Assembly (NCBI RefSeq): GCF_000350225.1
Contig: NW_005178982.1
Coordinates: 1-64,000 of the forward strand
Direction: 5' to 3'
From: Chondrus crispus
Taxonomy: Eukaryota > Rhodophyta > Florideophyceae > Gigartinales > Gigartinaceae
DNA length: 64,000 nt
The notes beneath the pieces were generated by a model. It searched no databases, was not told the origin of the DNA, and saw nothing but the letters and a program-made list of their open reading frames with translations. Position numbers and translations under genes: made by a program. Of this stretch, positions 1 to 10,937 are shown piece after piece (within the stretch, counting starts at the first letter, position 1; each line of letters begins with the position of its first letter).

Positions 1-126
1 CACGAGCGCCAGCGCGCACGCGAACGCGTGCGGCGGCTGCAGCTCGAACGCCGGCACCGACAGCGGCAGCGCCGACGCCCGGCCGACGCGGTGCAGCCGC
101 GAGCCGGGCGCGAAGACGAGCGCCAT
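1..126 (-). CDS. 5' end of an unrecognised GC-rich gene (partial)
   Basis: An open frame of 42 codons runs leftward from ATG (CAT at 124-126) and leaves the window at base 1 without a stop. The start reads MALVFAPGSRLHRVG and is rich in Ala, Leu and Pro. G or C dominates third codon positions, as in the other GC-rich host genes of the window. The bases just upstream on the coding strand (127-175) are an almost pure pyrimidine tract, the same kind of leader seen before the ATGs at 54466, 55019 and 56701. No family can be named from 42 residues. The case rests on the open frame, codon bias and leader type, so it is a moderate call. Confidence 0.5.
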   Translation of the reverse strand, partial: MALVFAPGSRLHRVGRASALPLSVPAFELQPPHAFACALALV

Positions 127-1442
127 CGGGGGGAGGAGGGAGGGGGGGCGGGGCGGCGGGGGGTGAAGAGGAACGGTGCGGATGTATGCTATTATTATTG
201 ACGAAGTGGGCATCAAGGGGCGTGCAAAGTGCGTACTGTAGACGAACACGCAGCAACTGTAAAGCGACATTTTTGGGTGCATACAGAAGGCGGTATGTGC
301 TGTGATATGGCCATTTGAAACGGAGATATTTAAGATGTTGAGGGGGGTAAAAGGGAGTTTCGTGTGATTGTACCGTTGGTGCATGGTGAGTGTAAGGTAC
401 TCACAATATTCTCCATCTGATCTCATTTTAATCGCTGCTCACGATTTAATGTTGAACCTGTATGCAGGTCACAGTGTTATGAGCGCAAAAATGCGAAATG
501 CATATCACGCTGTACATACCCTAACGTGAACTAAAAAAATCAAATTTTGCAAAATGGGACGCTCACAATAGAAGCATTTTGCCATCACATTTTTTCAATA
601 AATTCTCGTAGGGGAGGGAGGACAAGCACGGACTTGTCCAGAACCAACGCCTCTGGTCAAGCTCCGCCCCGCTTATTCTAGAACGGGTGTCCACTAGCCC
701 GTATCATACGTCCCTGACTAGATGATCTAGTCAGGGACCGAGGGAGCAGAGGGCGGGCGAGCACGCGAGCGAGCCTAGATCTACCTCCGCCCGTCAGCGC
801 TGGTACGTCACCCAGCGCTGCTCCGGGGCGTCGAGGCGTTGATCGGCCCGCTCGTGCGTGTGCCCTCGACCGTACCCGCTCTACCCCTGCTACCCCGGGC
901 TCGCCGGGTTCCGTTAGGTGGGGTTGCTTCCCGTCTTCCCGCTGATCAGGAGCCCGGCCGAACTGTCAGCATACACCCCCTCGCCGTTCGGTGTGTTTAT
1001 GCTACACACCGATCTGTCGCCGACTGTCTACAGAAGCATGAGGGAGCTTGGAGAGACGTAGTAGGCATCGAAGAGGGAGGGGTGTGAGTGTGAGAGAGAT
1101 GCAGAGGTTCGAGGGCGGCGTACTGAAAAATAAAATGTCCAGAATTGAACCTCTTTCAGAATTGAATCAGCGAGAACGGTACTGCACGTAACTTGTACGT
1201 TACAGTACGGTGCATGAAATTTGCATAAATACATCCCTCAACCTCGGATAAAGATTTCGACAGTGTTTCCTGTCACCACCAGGGTATGAACCCCAGAGGG
1301 CGCGCGCGGGAACCCGAATCGGAAGCCCCTATGTGAAAAGCATAAAAAGACTTGGAGTTCTGCGAAAATATCCAGACAAAATTCGCATATGACCACCAAA
1401 ACATCAGAAGGTATAGTTTCTTGAGAATTTTACTGCGGTCGG
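127..1442. other. Intergenic, no gene seen
   Basis: Apart from the leader of the partial gene at the left edge and the hairpin at 711-737, I see no supportable gene. The longest open frames are 61-95 codons with no family resemblance. The stretch is AT-richer from 300 to 650 and GC-richer from 650 to 1080. Confidence 0.5.
711..737. repeat. Perfect 13-bp-arm inverted repeat
   Basis: TCCCTGACTAGAT and ATCTAGTCAGGGA flank a single central G. The arms match perfectly and could form a hairpin or cruciform. No gene end lies next to it, so its role is unknown. It could be a remnant of a small foldback element. Confidence 0.8.
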
Positions 1443-2440
1443 TTAGTAGCTTGTCGGACCGCCCTTTTTCTCCAACACCTCGAAAAGGCAACGGAGAATT
1501 GAATCGTAAAGCTTGCGCAAGTATTGTTCTGTGGTAGAACACCAGCAATCTATAATGCAATCAGCAAAGTTTTCTCAACTGCTAAATTGGCGCCCATGGG
1601 AATACACAGGCCAAGAGAGCAGAACCCAAACGTTCTCACTGATGTTGAGATCTGGGGACTTGGCCGGCCAATCCAATAAATTGACGTTCTTTAAATCAAG
1701 CTAGGCTTTCGTGTTGTTAGATCGATGCTAAGAGGAACCGTCTAGCTGAAAAGGCCATTGTTCTCCGAAATGTTTAGCTGCAAACGGCAGCAGGTCTTCC
1801 TCTAGGACACTACATTACTGCGTCCAGTTTATTTTACCATGAACACTAACTAAGTTGGAGGCAACATGAACAGAGATAGAACCGCAAAGCATCAGTGATG
1901 CTCTTCCTTTGTGCCTGGTGAAAAGCTTCTGCTGTCGATGTAAATCGAGCCAATAGGAAGCGAGGCCATCACGACCATCCAGAGTAAATCTATTTTCATC
2001 TACGGAAGCAACCTGGCGCCAAAACAAACTTCCTTTCTGCAGCATTGCCTTGCTCCACTCCAACCTGGTAACCTTGAGCCTTTTCAGTAGTCGGGGCCAA
2101 ATCAGCATTCTTTCACATTTCAGATGAGGTGCTGAACGTAGGATCTGCTGAAAGCCACGATCGCCAATCCCAATATCAAGGCTGATCTAAACTTCCATAC
2201 ATGATTTTCACGTTTGCCTGCCTCGCGAAGCAACAGTCTTGTCTACTACTTTTTAGTGATTTTTGATGCGTTTCGCGTGCATTTGTGAGTGTCAACCTGC
2301 TTTCGGTGCGTGCCAAAGTTTGGTTCGGCAACGGGAGACCTGCTAAGTGTTTCCCCAGCCTCCCGAATGCTCATGCATTCCTCTTTCATGACAACAATTT
2401 GACCTTTCTCAAAGTCTGCTAACAGCTTTCGGCGAGGCAT
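1443..2440 (-). pseudogene. Tc1/mariner transposase, degenerate
   Basis: Three blocks in different frames on the minus strand line up with a Tc1/mariner transposase. The N-terminal helix-turn-helix region starts at MPRRKLLADFEKGQIV (ATG at 2438-2440). The first catalytic Asp block reads VDENRFTLDGRDG..YW.DL (about 1930-2010). The C-terminal block DWPAKSPDLN..ENVW with the third acidic residue, then GRQF and KKGGPTSY, ends at a TAA at 1443-1445. Frameshifts separate the blocks, 2109-2245 has lost recognisable coding, and an in-frame TGA follows GRQFSS. The family is a cut-and-paste DDE transposase acting on element ends; this copy cannot make it. I could not find its terminal inverted repeats. 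Confidence 0.8.
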
Positions 2441-2637
2441 CTGTGAAGATGGTACCATGGCTCTACTTCTAATAAAATATTTTCCTTTTAAATATGTAAC
2501 TGCCGGAGGCAATGCGTTCTCTGTTCTTTCAGTTTGCCGCCAAGATTTGTCGATGAACGTTTCTGTACCTTTTGAGTTTTCGCGGTCATATGCGAATTTC
2601 GTCTAGATTCTAGAGGGTTTACGCAACTGTTTTTCAC

Positions 2638-3890
2638 ATGAGATCCAAATTTCGTTATAGGTTGAAAAGGTTTGAAACGTCTGTCATTTTCGTTCACGTC
2701 CACGATCTCATTTTTCACTTGGAGCCGGACTTACCGAAAAATGAAATGACTTGTTCTTCCCTCAAGAATCGAAACCCATGTGTACACTGCCGCCATCAGT
2801 GTCCTAAACCGCTCGAACCTCAACCTACAATCCGGTCATGTTGTCCAACTCAACATGGCTACATTTCTTTCGGCATCGCCGGAAAATCTCCAGAGACTGT
2901 CACAGCTCCCACCAGAACACCACCGACTACCAACACAGCTGTGCGAGGCTCAAATTTCATACTGCAAGGTTCAGTACTTGCCCTTCTCGCTGCTACTCCA
3001 TGCCAACCGTCCCCTGACCCACCCCTGTCGAACTCAGCTCCACCTTTACGTCGAAAAATAAGAACTCGTTTCAGCTCCATGTGGGATATCTTGCTTTTGA
3101 AAGCTGTAATATTTACAGATGCACATCTCTCTCCACACGGAGAAGCACAAGGACGATTCGAAGAGACCCTAACTCTTTTTGTGTCTGCGTTGCCATGTGG
3201 AGCTCTCGAAGGCATATGCCTTCCGACTTGGAAAACGCTGAGCGACCGCTTCAAAAATGATCGTCGGCGACAATAAAATTGAGTCCCAAAATAACGCAAC
3301 TGCGTCTGGTATTATAGAAATAAGAGAAGAAAGAGAGGTACTGCTGGATGATATCGTTCTTTCAAAGAACGAATGGTCCGAGAAGCGCTGATTTGAGCGA
3401 GAAGAGCGATCTGGACAGGACAGGCGCCTGGCTCTCGCTGGAGAGGAAATAAAAATATGGGTAGGAAGGCAAGCTTCGCCCGAGTCGGAAGCAGAAAAAG
3501 GCAGCAGAACCGAGGAGCAGGTATCCACTCCAGGGTTGTCCACTCGTCGTCGGGGACGAAAAAGACTTTTGTCTTTTGATTCCGCCGAAGAAGAAAAATA
3601 ATTCTTAAAAATGCATGTAATGGCGCATCGCGAGATAGAAGGAAGAGGAGTTTAGCCCGAGGAAGATCGATTAAATCTGGAACAGACAAGAATTTAGACT
3701 GGAAGAACGTATACGCCCAGACCAAGAAAACGAGTCAAAAAGACTTTGCCTTGAAGAAAAGCGCATTGCGTATAAGGTGGAAAGAGCAGCTTTAGAAAAG
3801 GAAGAAAACAGGCCATTTCAGATAGGAAGGAGATGACCGCGGTATTGAGAGCTTTAGTTTAGAGGTTGCATTAAAGCCAAAACATGCGCG
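2638..3890 (+). pseudogene. Myb/SANT-like Harbinger accessory protein, degenerate
   Basis: The first 212 codons are open to 3276. The last 70 of them read like the trihelix Myb/SANT-like domain that accompanies PIF/Harbinger transposases: W.ILLLKAV..DAH..PHGEAQGRFEE, then LPTWKTLSDRFK. The reading then continues in another frame with a charged helical stretch (ASGIIEIREEREVLLDDI) and a basic tail (STRRRGRKRLLSFDS), broken by stops, to about 3890. In this superfamily the Myb-like protein helps recruit the transposase to element ends. The gene converges on the Harbinger transposase at 3905-5020, the same arrangement as the intact pair at 59827-62368. The first 130 residues of the open frame are probably not part of the original protein. 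Confidence 0.65.
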
Positions 3891-3904
3891 TTTCAGTTGA
3901 CATA

Positions 3905-5020
3905 CTCCTAAAGAGATGAAGTTTGGCAATTGAAGTAAGAGCCGACTTGTCCGCCACCTGACATACACACCCTAAAGGTCCACATAATGGCTGCGGTTTG
4001 GTACAGAAGGGCAATTGGGGACTGGCAAACGCTGAGTTTTCGTTTGAGATACTTCGTTCTCTAGAGTTGTTTTATGTCCTGGTACGTCCACTCAACTGAC
4101 TCCCTCACGCTGCCCATTCCTTTATTGTACCATAACTGCTCTTCAACCGCCCCCAATCTGAGGAATGCTGTTTGGGGCCATGGGCGCAGAGTATATTCTG
4201 TATCACCATATAAACAGTATTGTATTCCTCCCCTGTTGAACGTTGATTTAAGATTCCGTCCAACCCACTTTCTCTGTAAAGCGTCATGTCATGACGCTGG
4301 CCCACTTCTGGTCCGTAAATATAAAACAGTAAACCATCTGGTGTTGTACCCATCTGGTAGATTAAGCAGTGGAACCTCTTTCGACCGGAATATACACTGC
4401 GCTGGAGAACTGCAGATCCCCCTGGACGAGTCATCCGTATTTTAGTGCAATCTATAAAGCCAACAAATGTGGTAAGGGTGCGCTTTGGCATGCATGGCTG
4501 CAGCATGAATTGCATCCCGCGCTGTCATGAGTTTGGTTTGGAAAGACGACAGCAAGTGAGTTTTAGAATCAGAAAAACTGATGATCAACTCCCAAAATAC
4601 TTCAGAAAGAGCAGATGCTCTCATCCCAAACATGACTTCAACATCACGCCATTGTGTTGGTGATGCCAGTCTTAGCAACATAATGCATTTTGCTGTAAAG
4701 GGGTCCACCTTGTATCGAGACCTTTTTCGTTCTGCCTGCCGTCCAGCCAGTGAGGGAGCAAATTTTGTAGATCTCGTAGGCGCGGAAACGAAACCCAGTC
4801 AAGCATTCCTCATAACTGTAGGCCTTTACATTGAAAGTGGCGGTACTGATGGTTTTTGAACGGCGTAGTAGGCGTCGTAGATCCTCTGATACCTGAAGAT
4901 GCCGGCGAGAGAGGCGAAAGAGCACCTCATTATCGGTATCACCAATTACGGCATGACCGAACAAACGCTTTCGGCGGTTTCCTCGCTGAATGACCTTACC
5001 CACTGCAAATTCTTCTGCCT
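3905..5020 (-). pseudogene. PIF/Harbinger transposase, degenerate
   Basis: Three overlapping minus-strand frames give one Harbinger-type DDE transposase. The N-terminal part runs from about 5020 (DEAEEFAVGKVIQRG). The middle part reads SPTQWRDVEVMFGM and then SEVFWELI. The catalytic part has FIDCTKIRMTRPGG, YSGRKRFHCLIYQ, TTPDGLLFYIYGPEVGQRHD and RESVEWTYQDIK, which supplies the acidic third residue. The tail KRKLSVCQSPIALLYQTAAI matches the equivalent tail of the transposase at 60118-61008. At least two frameshifts and a stop after the DIKQ motif kill it. Its 3' end faces the 3' end of the Myb-like pseudogene about 15 bases away, so the two formed a single convergent element. Terminal repeats were not found. 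Confidence 0.8.
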
Positions 5021-6191
5021 CATCAGGGCTTCCTCTTGCTCGTACTCACGATCGACGCATGTCCAGAAAGCGTAAGCACAAAACCTTCCATTTGAGAGAT
5101 CGTGTTATGCCGACACGTGTAACCAGAAATCATCTCACGACCAAACGAATTTTTGGTTGCGTAAGACATGTATCCCTATGCTCGGATTTGTTGACGGATT
5201 TGTAAGCCCCAGTCGGGGTTTATTTCGAATGGGGCCGGTGTTTCTGGTCAAATTCGACGAAAACAGTGTCATTCGAACAGGTGGAACGCAACCGGCCTGC
5301 CGATATATCTTTTGTCGCGGGAGCAACCGTAGTCAAGGAGATAGGATCCCCAGAACGCTCTAATCTGGACCACTTTTTGGATGGGACAGATTCATCACAA
5401 AAATTGCAGTTCAGCGTCAACAAAAGCACATACCAGTAGTGCAGTACTCTCTACAAGTTGAAGTCAAAATCGTTTAGTAGATGCTGAACGTGTGTATGTA
5501 GAAGTCTACTCATTGAACAACACTTTTGTTTACGCATTTGTGATGTTGCAACACAGTAGCGAATTAGACGTAAAAAAGGCACACTACAACACACGATCGT
5601 CACTAATAAAACACTACATCATCACAAACGACCCCAAAAAGCGTCGTGGAAGTCCGGAATACCTAGGCTTCTGGGAACGTATGAAGCATTTGCGTCTTCT
5701 TCCATATCTTCGTCATCCGTGTCGTGTTCAAAAGCATGTTGAGGTGAGCACCTACGCTTCTTAGCCCGCAACCTGGTTTGGAACTCGCGCTTGTCTGCCG
5801 CCGTTGCCCCCTCTCTCTTCAGAGTCGGACGAGTATGCCACTGGCTTCAACAGGTCCGACAGACACCCTGTCTACACGTTTGACACCACTGTATCTGTCG
5901 AGACCCTTTCAGTTTCGTTTCAGGTTTCCATCAAATGTTACGCTTACCTTGTAGCTGCATAGAACACAATAAGGTGCGTCTCCATTGCATCTGATATGTT
6001 CAATGTTTTTGTTGAGCCTTCGGCAATGGTGTGTTCCCTAGCTGCATATCTCGGCGGCATTTCGGGGAAAGAGTGGCCGTATCTTCCACACTACAGCGGA
6101 GCTACCTTCGTCATTATTTTCTCGGTTTAAAGGGTGGCCCTGACACTATGTCCATTCCTTCGCAAGCTTTCGAGCAGAAAAGCCCAAAGTT
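5021..6191. other. No gene seen
   Basis: Only short open frames (60-90 codons) with no family resemblance. It probably holds the outer end of the Harbinger remnant and the 3' flank of the DDE pseudogene at 6192. Confidence 0.4.
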
Positions 6192-9100
6192 TCACTTTTT
6201 TAACCCTGTGACGGAGAGTAGAGTATCCGCGGTGATCGGGTCACAATTCTCTAGGATCTTCGGTAATAGTTGTTTCCTTCTTACAATAAATAGACGATAG
6301 ATATCTGCAGCGTTCGTAACCTGAATTGATAGAAGACGAGCCATAATGGATACAACTGGGTTGTCGCTGATATTTGTGCGTACTAGAGCTTTTAGATACC
6401 TCGAGACGACATCAACTCCTCCTTTCATGTTATTCCATACCGCAGGCGTTATCGGTATCATTCTGCACGGCGGTATTGGCTTTCCTCTTTTCATGATCTC
6501 GGATTGCATAGCCTTACTAAGACTATAGTAGGATATAAAACTGTATATATCTGGTGCGTGAGAGCTCTTGAACATCTCATCGAACTCTTTTGGTACGGTC
6601 TACCATTCCTTTCTAATCCATGTAAACGCAGATGCGCGGATACAGTCCAATGTGTAGGTGGAGTCACGGCGCAAGAGCTCCGAAAAGGTCCTGATTCAGG
6701 CGGACAGTATACCCCCTTCCACCATGGTGCCTCCAGTCCCCACCACAAACACAACATTATTTATCTCTAAAGTGGCACTGTGGTGCAATACTTGAGCGCG
6801 GCACTGCAAGGAGGGAATCATCTCTCTGAATAGTTCAGAGCTCTGCACTTCGGATCCCACGTTCTGTAAGAACAGTACAGGTCCATATTTATCTCAAAGT
6901 ACTGAAGCTGTTTCTATAGTCCGGACGTAGGTCATGGTTTTGATTTCGATAGCATATACGTTGGTAAAATCGTCTTCATCTGCGCAGTCCATGACTCCGT
7001 CCGGACTGTCTGCCAACATACTGAAGCGTTCACTCTCAATGAGGCCGGGCGAGCTCACGTGTCTCACTTTGAAATGATACTTTTCATCCCATTGAAAGGC
7101 GGAGAATCCAATTCTTCTTCTGTGTGCGCCAGGGTGGTCTGCAAAAAAATTGGGCAAAGATTTGGCGATTTCTACCTCATTCCGTGAACCTTCCTTCATT
7201 CCAGCTGTGGCTGCGAGCGGTCTTATTACCCATCAAATGAGGGAGGCCTCTCTCAACGCATGAAAGATACACTTTGCAGCCTCTGAATGCCTTTTCTCGT
7301 TAGTTTTCATTACGTCATCTGGCGTTCCATCAACTGCTACTGTACCAGCGCATAGGTCAGCTTTGAGTTGATTGACTGCTGCCACGACTTGTGCCTTCGG
7401 GGTACGGTTTTCCAACCCTCTCCCAAACAACGACAACATCGCCAGCAATTCAGGCTTAGTGCTGGCACCAATTCTGCTCGCTGACATGCACTGAAGCGGC
7501 TTCGAGGTGCTGTGTAGAGAAGGCGGACGAGGTAACACTCCTATCGTAATTCATAGCATGTTTATGACTCTCTCCCGTTTAGGCCGAATGTGTTCTCGGG
7601 CGAAAAGAAGGTCCCGTGGCAACTGCTCAGTGCCAGTGCTGACTCGCTTCTGGGGAAGGAGTCACGCCATGCCGTTTAGGGACTGCTCATAATCTCGAGC
7701 TGTAGCCGCAAAAAGCCGTGTGCGGTGCGGGACGTAAAACGAAATGCGCGAAGCAGGAATCAGACAGGGTCCTCGGATTGGTAATACGTCAACATGCGAC
7801 ATCTCCGTACCAGCTGAGCAACCTTCTTTTCGCCAATGTTTGAATTGTCCGATCGGACCACAACGGCCCTTGAAAACGCTCGTCATAGTTCACCAGAGAC
7901 TCTTCGAGCTTCTCAATTGAACCGGAACAGCGAAACGTCTCCCTTACGACAATCGTAAAACAACGCAACGGAAAGAGTGAGCGGTTGTTTTGGATGAGAG
8001 CAGCTATCCTACTGGAGCAGCTCTTACGATACTGGCAGGCCTCCGCTCGACGTACTTTGGATCCACGTCCTCTCCCCTCCTTTGAACGGGCTGTATAAAC
8101 AGCGCGAAAACCGTGCTTGGATACGTCCATCCACCTGTGTCGCCGGGATATAGGACCATCCACAAACACAAAAGGGTACCATAAAGCCAGCTTGTGGGTG
8201 CCGAGAAGGGTGGCGCCCAGAGTGTCGGACAAAAAGCAATCGTATCCTTCGAGTTGTACCCTCTATCGGCAGCAAATATGGCATCAGGCATTGGTCGCAA
8301 TGCCCCTGTCGTTGAGGTACCTTGCACCAACTGTACTAAACGTTCCCAATCATGTAGTAATTTTTCACCAGTACGAGTAAAGTGACAGGCGCAAAAAGAA
8401 GGTGTTTAAAGCAGAGCAAAGTGCGTTTCCAACAGGACCAAGTCCCTTCTTGCGATTATTATGTTCTTACAGATACGTCAGCTCCATAACTGATCTCGAC
8501 GCCATTCTCAGGTGATCACCGTCTAGAGAGAAAACGGTGGAACCACGTATGTACAGTAGGTCGCCATTAATAGCAGCAGTCTCTGACTCCAACTCCGTTA
8601 GCATGCTAGTCGCTCTATTTGACGTTCGGCACCACCCTGTTGCTGAGTAGTCATGAGTCGCCCTTGTCTATTTTGAGCCACCGAGGGCACTCCAGACTTC
8701 GTAGTAACGTTGAGAAGAAATTCCCATCTGGAAGAAATGATCTCCCTCTGCCGGGTCACATACTACAGTGGGGTACTCAATGTAAGAGGCACAAAGTATT
8801 TGTAAGACCACAAGACCCAGGAGGTCGTTTTTGGTAGTCCTTTTTCTCTTGCTCTCGTGCAGGACCCTATTCGCCACGTAGAGAAGTTTTTCTAATAGGC
8901 AGTCCGATAGGAAGGTCATAAGACATGACAGAGGGGTGACCAACTTCCACAAACGATCATCATCAACTGGGTCAGATGCGAGGCTTCTTATACTTGAAAT
9001 AACTCTGTCCAGAGCTGTGTTAGCCACGTCAAGAAATCGCTTCTGTAAAATTGATTGACGTCATCAACAAGGATAGTCACATCTTGAAACGGACTATCAT

Positions 9101-9624
9101 AGTGCCAATTGGGCACCCCAGTTCCGCTGGGCAGTAGCACGATCTTCAAGCTCTTCGGGGGTCACTGCAGCGCCTAGTTCCCAGTTTTGCATCTCCTGTA
9201 GGTTTTCACAATGACTCATTGTGCAGCGCTCTTCATCATAACCATAATATATGCGACTGCTGATGTCCTCACACAGAACAGATGCGGAGTCTGCGCATGG
9301 CTAGCTGGAGAGCCCGGTACGTAAACCGCATTGTAGACCTCAGTTCTGCATCTATGACGACTGTTTCAAATTCGTCCATAGTCTGAGAAGAATCCGTGGC
9401 AGAGCTTGAACAATGGGTTTTAAGTGCTCTTGCGAGCATGGCATATCAATGGCGTCTGCTGAGTCCTGAAATTCATCAAGATCGAATTTCTCGTTATTTA
9501 CAGAGACAGACACGCGTTGTTGCTGTTCACAAGTCTGTGCTGCACTCCGTGTGCCACGTGTGGGATAACTCCTCTCCGCCCTGGGTTGGGTGAGAGGCGG
9601 AGGCTTCGCAGAGGGAGCACGCAA
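6192..9624 (-). pseudogene. Large DDE transposase with SAP and PD-(D/E)XK-like modules, degenerate
   Basis: Read leftward, several frames follow each other in protein order. An N-terminal block at 9027-8668 is helical and PiggyBac-like. Then comes SLDGDHLRMASRSV near 8540 (likely first catalytic Asp), KKGLGPVGNAL, and AADRGYNSKDTIAF near 8280 (likely second Asp), followed by LGTHKLALWYPFVF and FRAVYTARSK. Next is a SAP-like stretch at 7538-7233 (TKPELLAMLSLFGRGLENRT). A block at 7199-6894 has the nuclease signature SPDG...AIEIKT: Asp67, Glu85 and Lys87 of that frame. The last block at 6575-6192 has VWNNMKGGVDVVSRYL, like the MGGVD motif after the third acidic residue of PiggyBac/IS4-type enzymes. 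Stops and frameshifts occur between most blocks. Assigning it to one protein, and the nuclease label, are inferences; the block order and motifs are directly visible. Confidence 0.55.
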
Positions 9625-10937
9625 CGCCGATGCGCGGCGCGATTAGATCCGATACGGGCGAACTCGCGAAAAGGGAAAGGCTCACTGGCCGGTTACGCAC
9701 AGTCGCCCTCGTGGTGCGTAAATGGGAGGGACCGATAACGGGTTAGAAGCCAACGCGCGTATAGTCTTACAGAATGGTCATATATGGGCGCGAAAGGGAC
9801 GGGGGCGAGCTTGCCCCAGTTTACTGGTGGGGACGGGTGTCAGGTCTTAACCTCTCAGAAGGACGCCTCGGCCACCTGTCCCAGTACAGTACCTGCCGCC
9901 TAGTGCGTGCTGGGTACTGTACACTATTAATATACCAGCGCCGATACGTGCGCTAACGCGCACACGTAACACGCGTAGACTACCGCACGGACGACACCTG
10001 TGCTACTGTACACGCGCGCCACGCTACGACCGGTTGGTACACGCGCTTGCTCCTTACACGTGGGCACACCCGCCCACGTGTGCTCCATGCACGGCCGCAC
10101 GGTTAATGACCTCCCCGCGCGCGCGACGGTCGTTATACTACACAACGCACTGTACACTATGCGGAGCAGATTTTCAATGTGTTGAGATATTTGGGACGAC
10201 TTTTTCTTTGTCTCTGTACTAGAGGCTGTAGTATAACGACCGGCGAGCGCGCGCGGAGGTTATTAACCGGGCGGCCGTGCACGAAGCACACGTGGGCGGG
10301 TGTGCCCACGTGTAGGTAGCGCGCGCGTTTGCCGACCGGTCGTGGCGTGGTGCACGTGTACAGTGGCACACGTGTCATCCGTGTGGTAGTCTACGCGTGT
10401 TACGTGTGCGCGTTAGCACACGTGTCGTCCGTGCGGTAGTCTGTAAGATCACGCGTGTGCAGTAGTGCACACGTGAAGTAGCAGCGTCCGTGCGGTAGTA
10501 GTAATTATGGCGCTAGCTTTTTAATTGTGTACAGTACCCGGCACGCACTAGGCGGCAGCCACTATACTACTGTACTGGGACAGGTGTCCGAAGCGTCCCT
10601 CTGAGGGGTTAAGACCTGGCACCCGTCCCCACCAGTAAACTGGGGCAAGCTCGCCCCGGGGGCGCGGTCGTACGTAGGCGCTAAAGGGACGGGCCCCGTC
10701 CCTTTAGCGCCTACGTACGACCGTTCGGTATTCTATTGCGCGCGCTGGCTTCTAACCCGGTATCGGTCGCTCCCGTTTACGCACCACGGGGAGACTGCTC
10801 GTAACTGGCCAGTGAGCCTCTCCCTTTTCGCGAGTTCCTCCGATCGGTTCTATTCGCGCTACGCGTCCGCGTTGCGTGCTCCCACGTCAAAGCCTCCGCC
10901 TCTCACCCAACCCAGGGCGGAGAGGAGTTATCCCACA
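9559..10937. mobile_element. Foldback element with arms of about 580-700 bp
   Basis: The sequence starting TGTGGGATAACTCC at 9559 returns as its reverse complement ending at 10937. The two halves match along most of their length in reverse orientation (for example the AGTACAGTACC region near 9890 and its partner near 10540, and the CACGTGGGCACACCCGCCCACGTG-type block near 10055 and its partner near 10290), with small gaps and about 100 bases of loop around 10140-10235. The arms are GC-rich and rich in CACGTG and GTAC motifs, and code for nothing recognisable. The element interrupts the frame that leads into the DDE pseudogene at 9352-9624. I found no clear target-site duplication, so the exact ends may be a few bases off. 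Confidence 0.8.
10665..10723. repeat. Perfect 59-bp palindrome inside the foldback element
   Basis: Arms 10665-10693 and 10695-10723 are exact reverse complements around a single C at 10694; the centre reads GGGACGGGCCCCGTCCC. It lies in the right arm of the foldback element, and the left arm has only a single copy of this motif. It can extrude as a 29-bp-stem cruciform. Confidence 0.9.

Noticed and set aside
1273-1560. 95-codon minus-strand ORF at the end of the first Tc1 copy
   Set aside because: It is an out-of-frame reading across the true C-terminal frame (KKGGPTSY then stop at 1443).
9774-10378. Several 60-76 codon ORFs
   Set aside because: They come in mirror pairs because they lie in the two arms of the foldback element; no domain.
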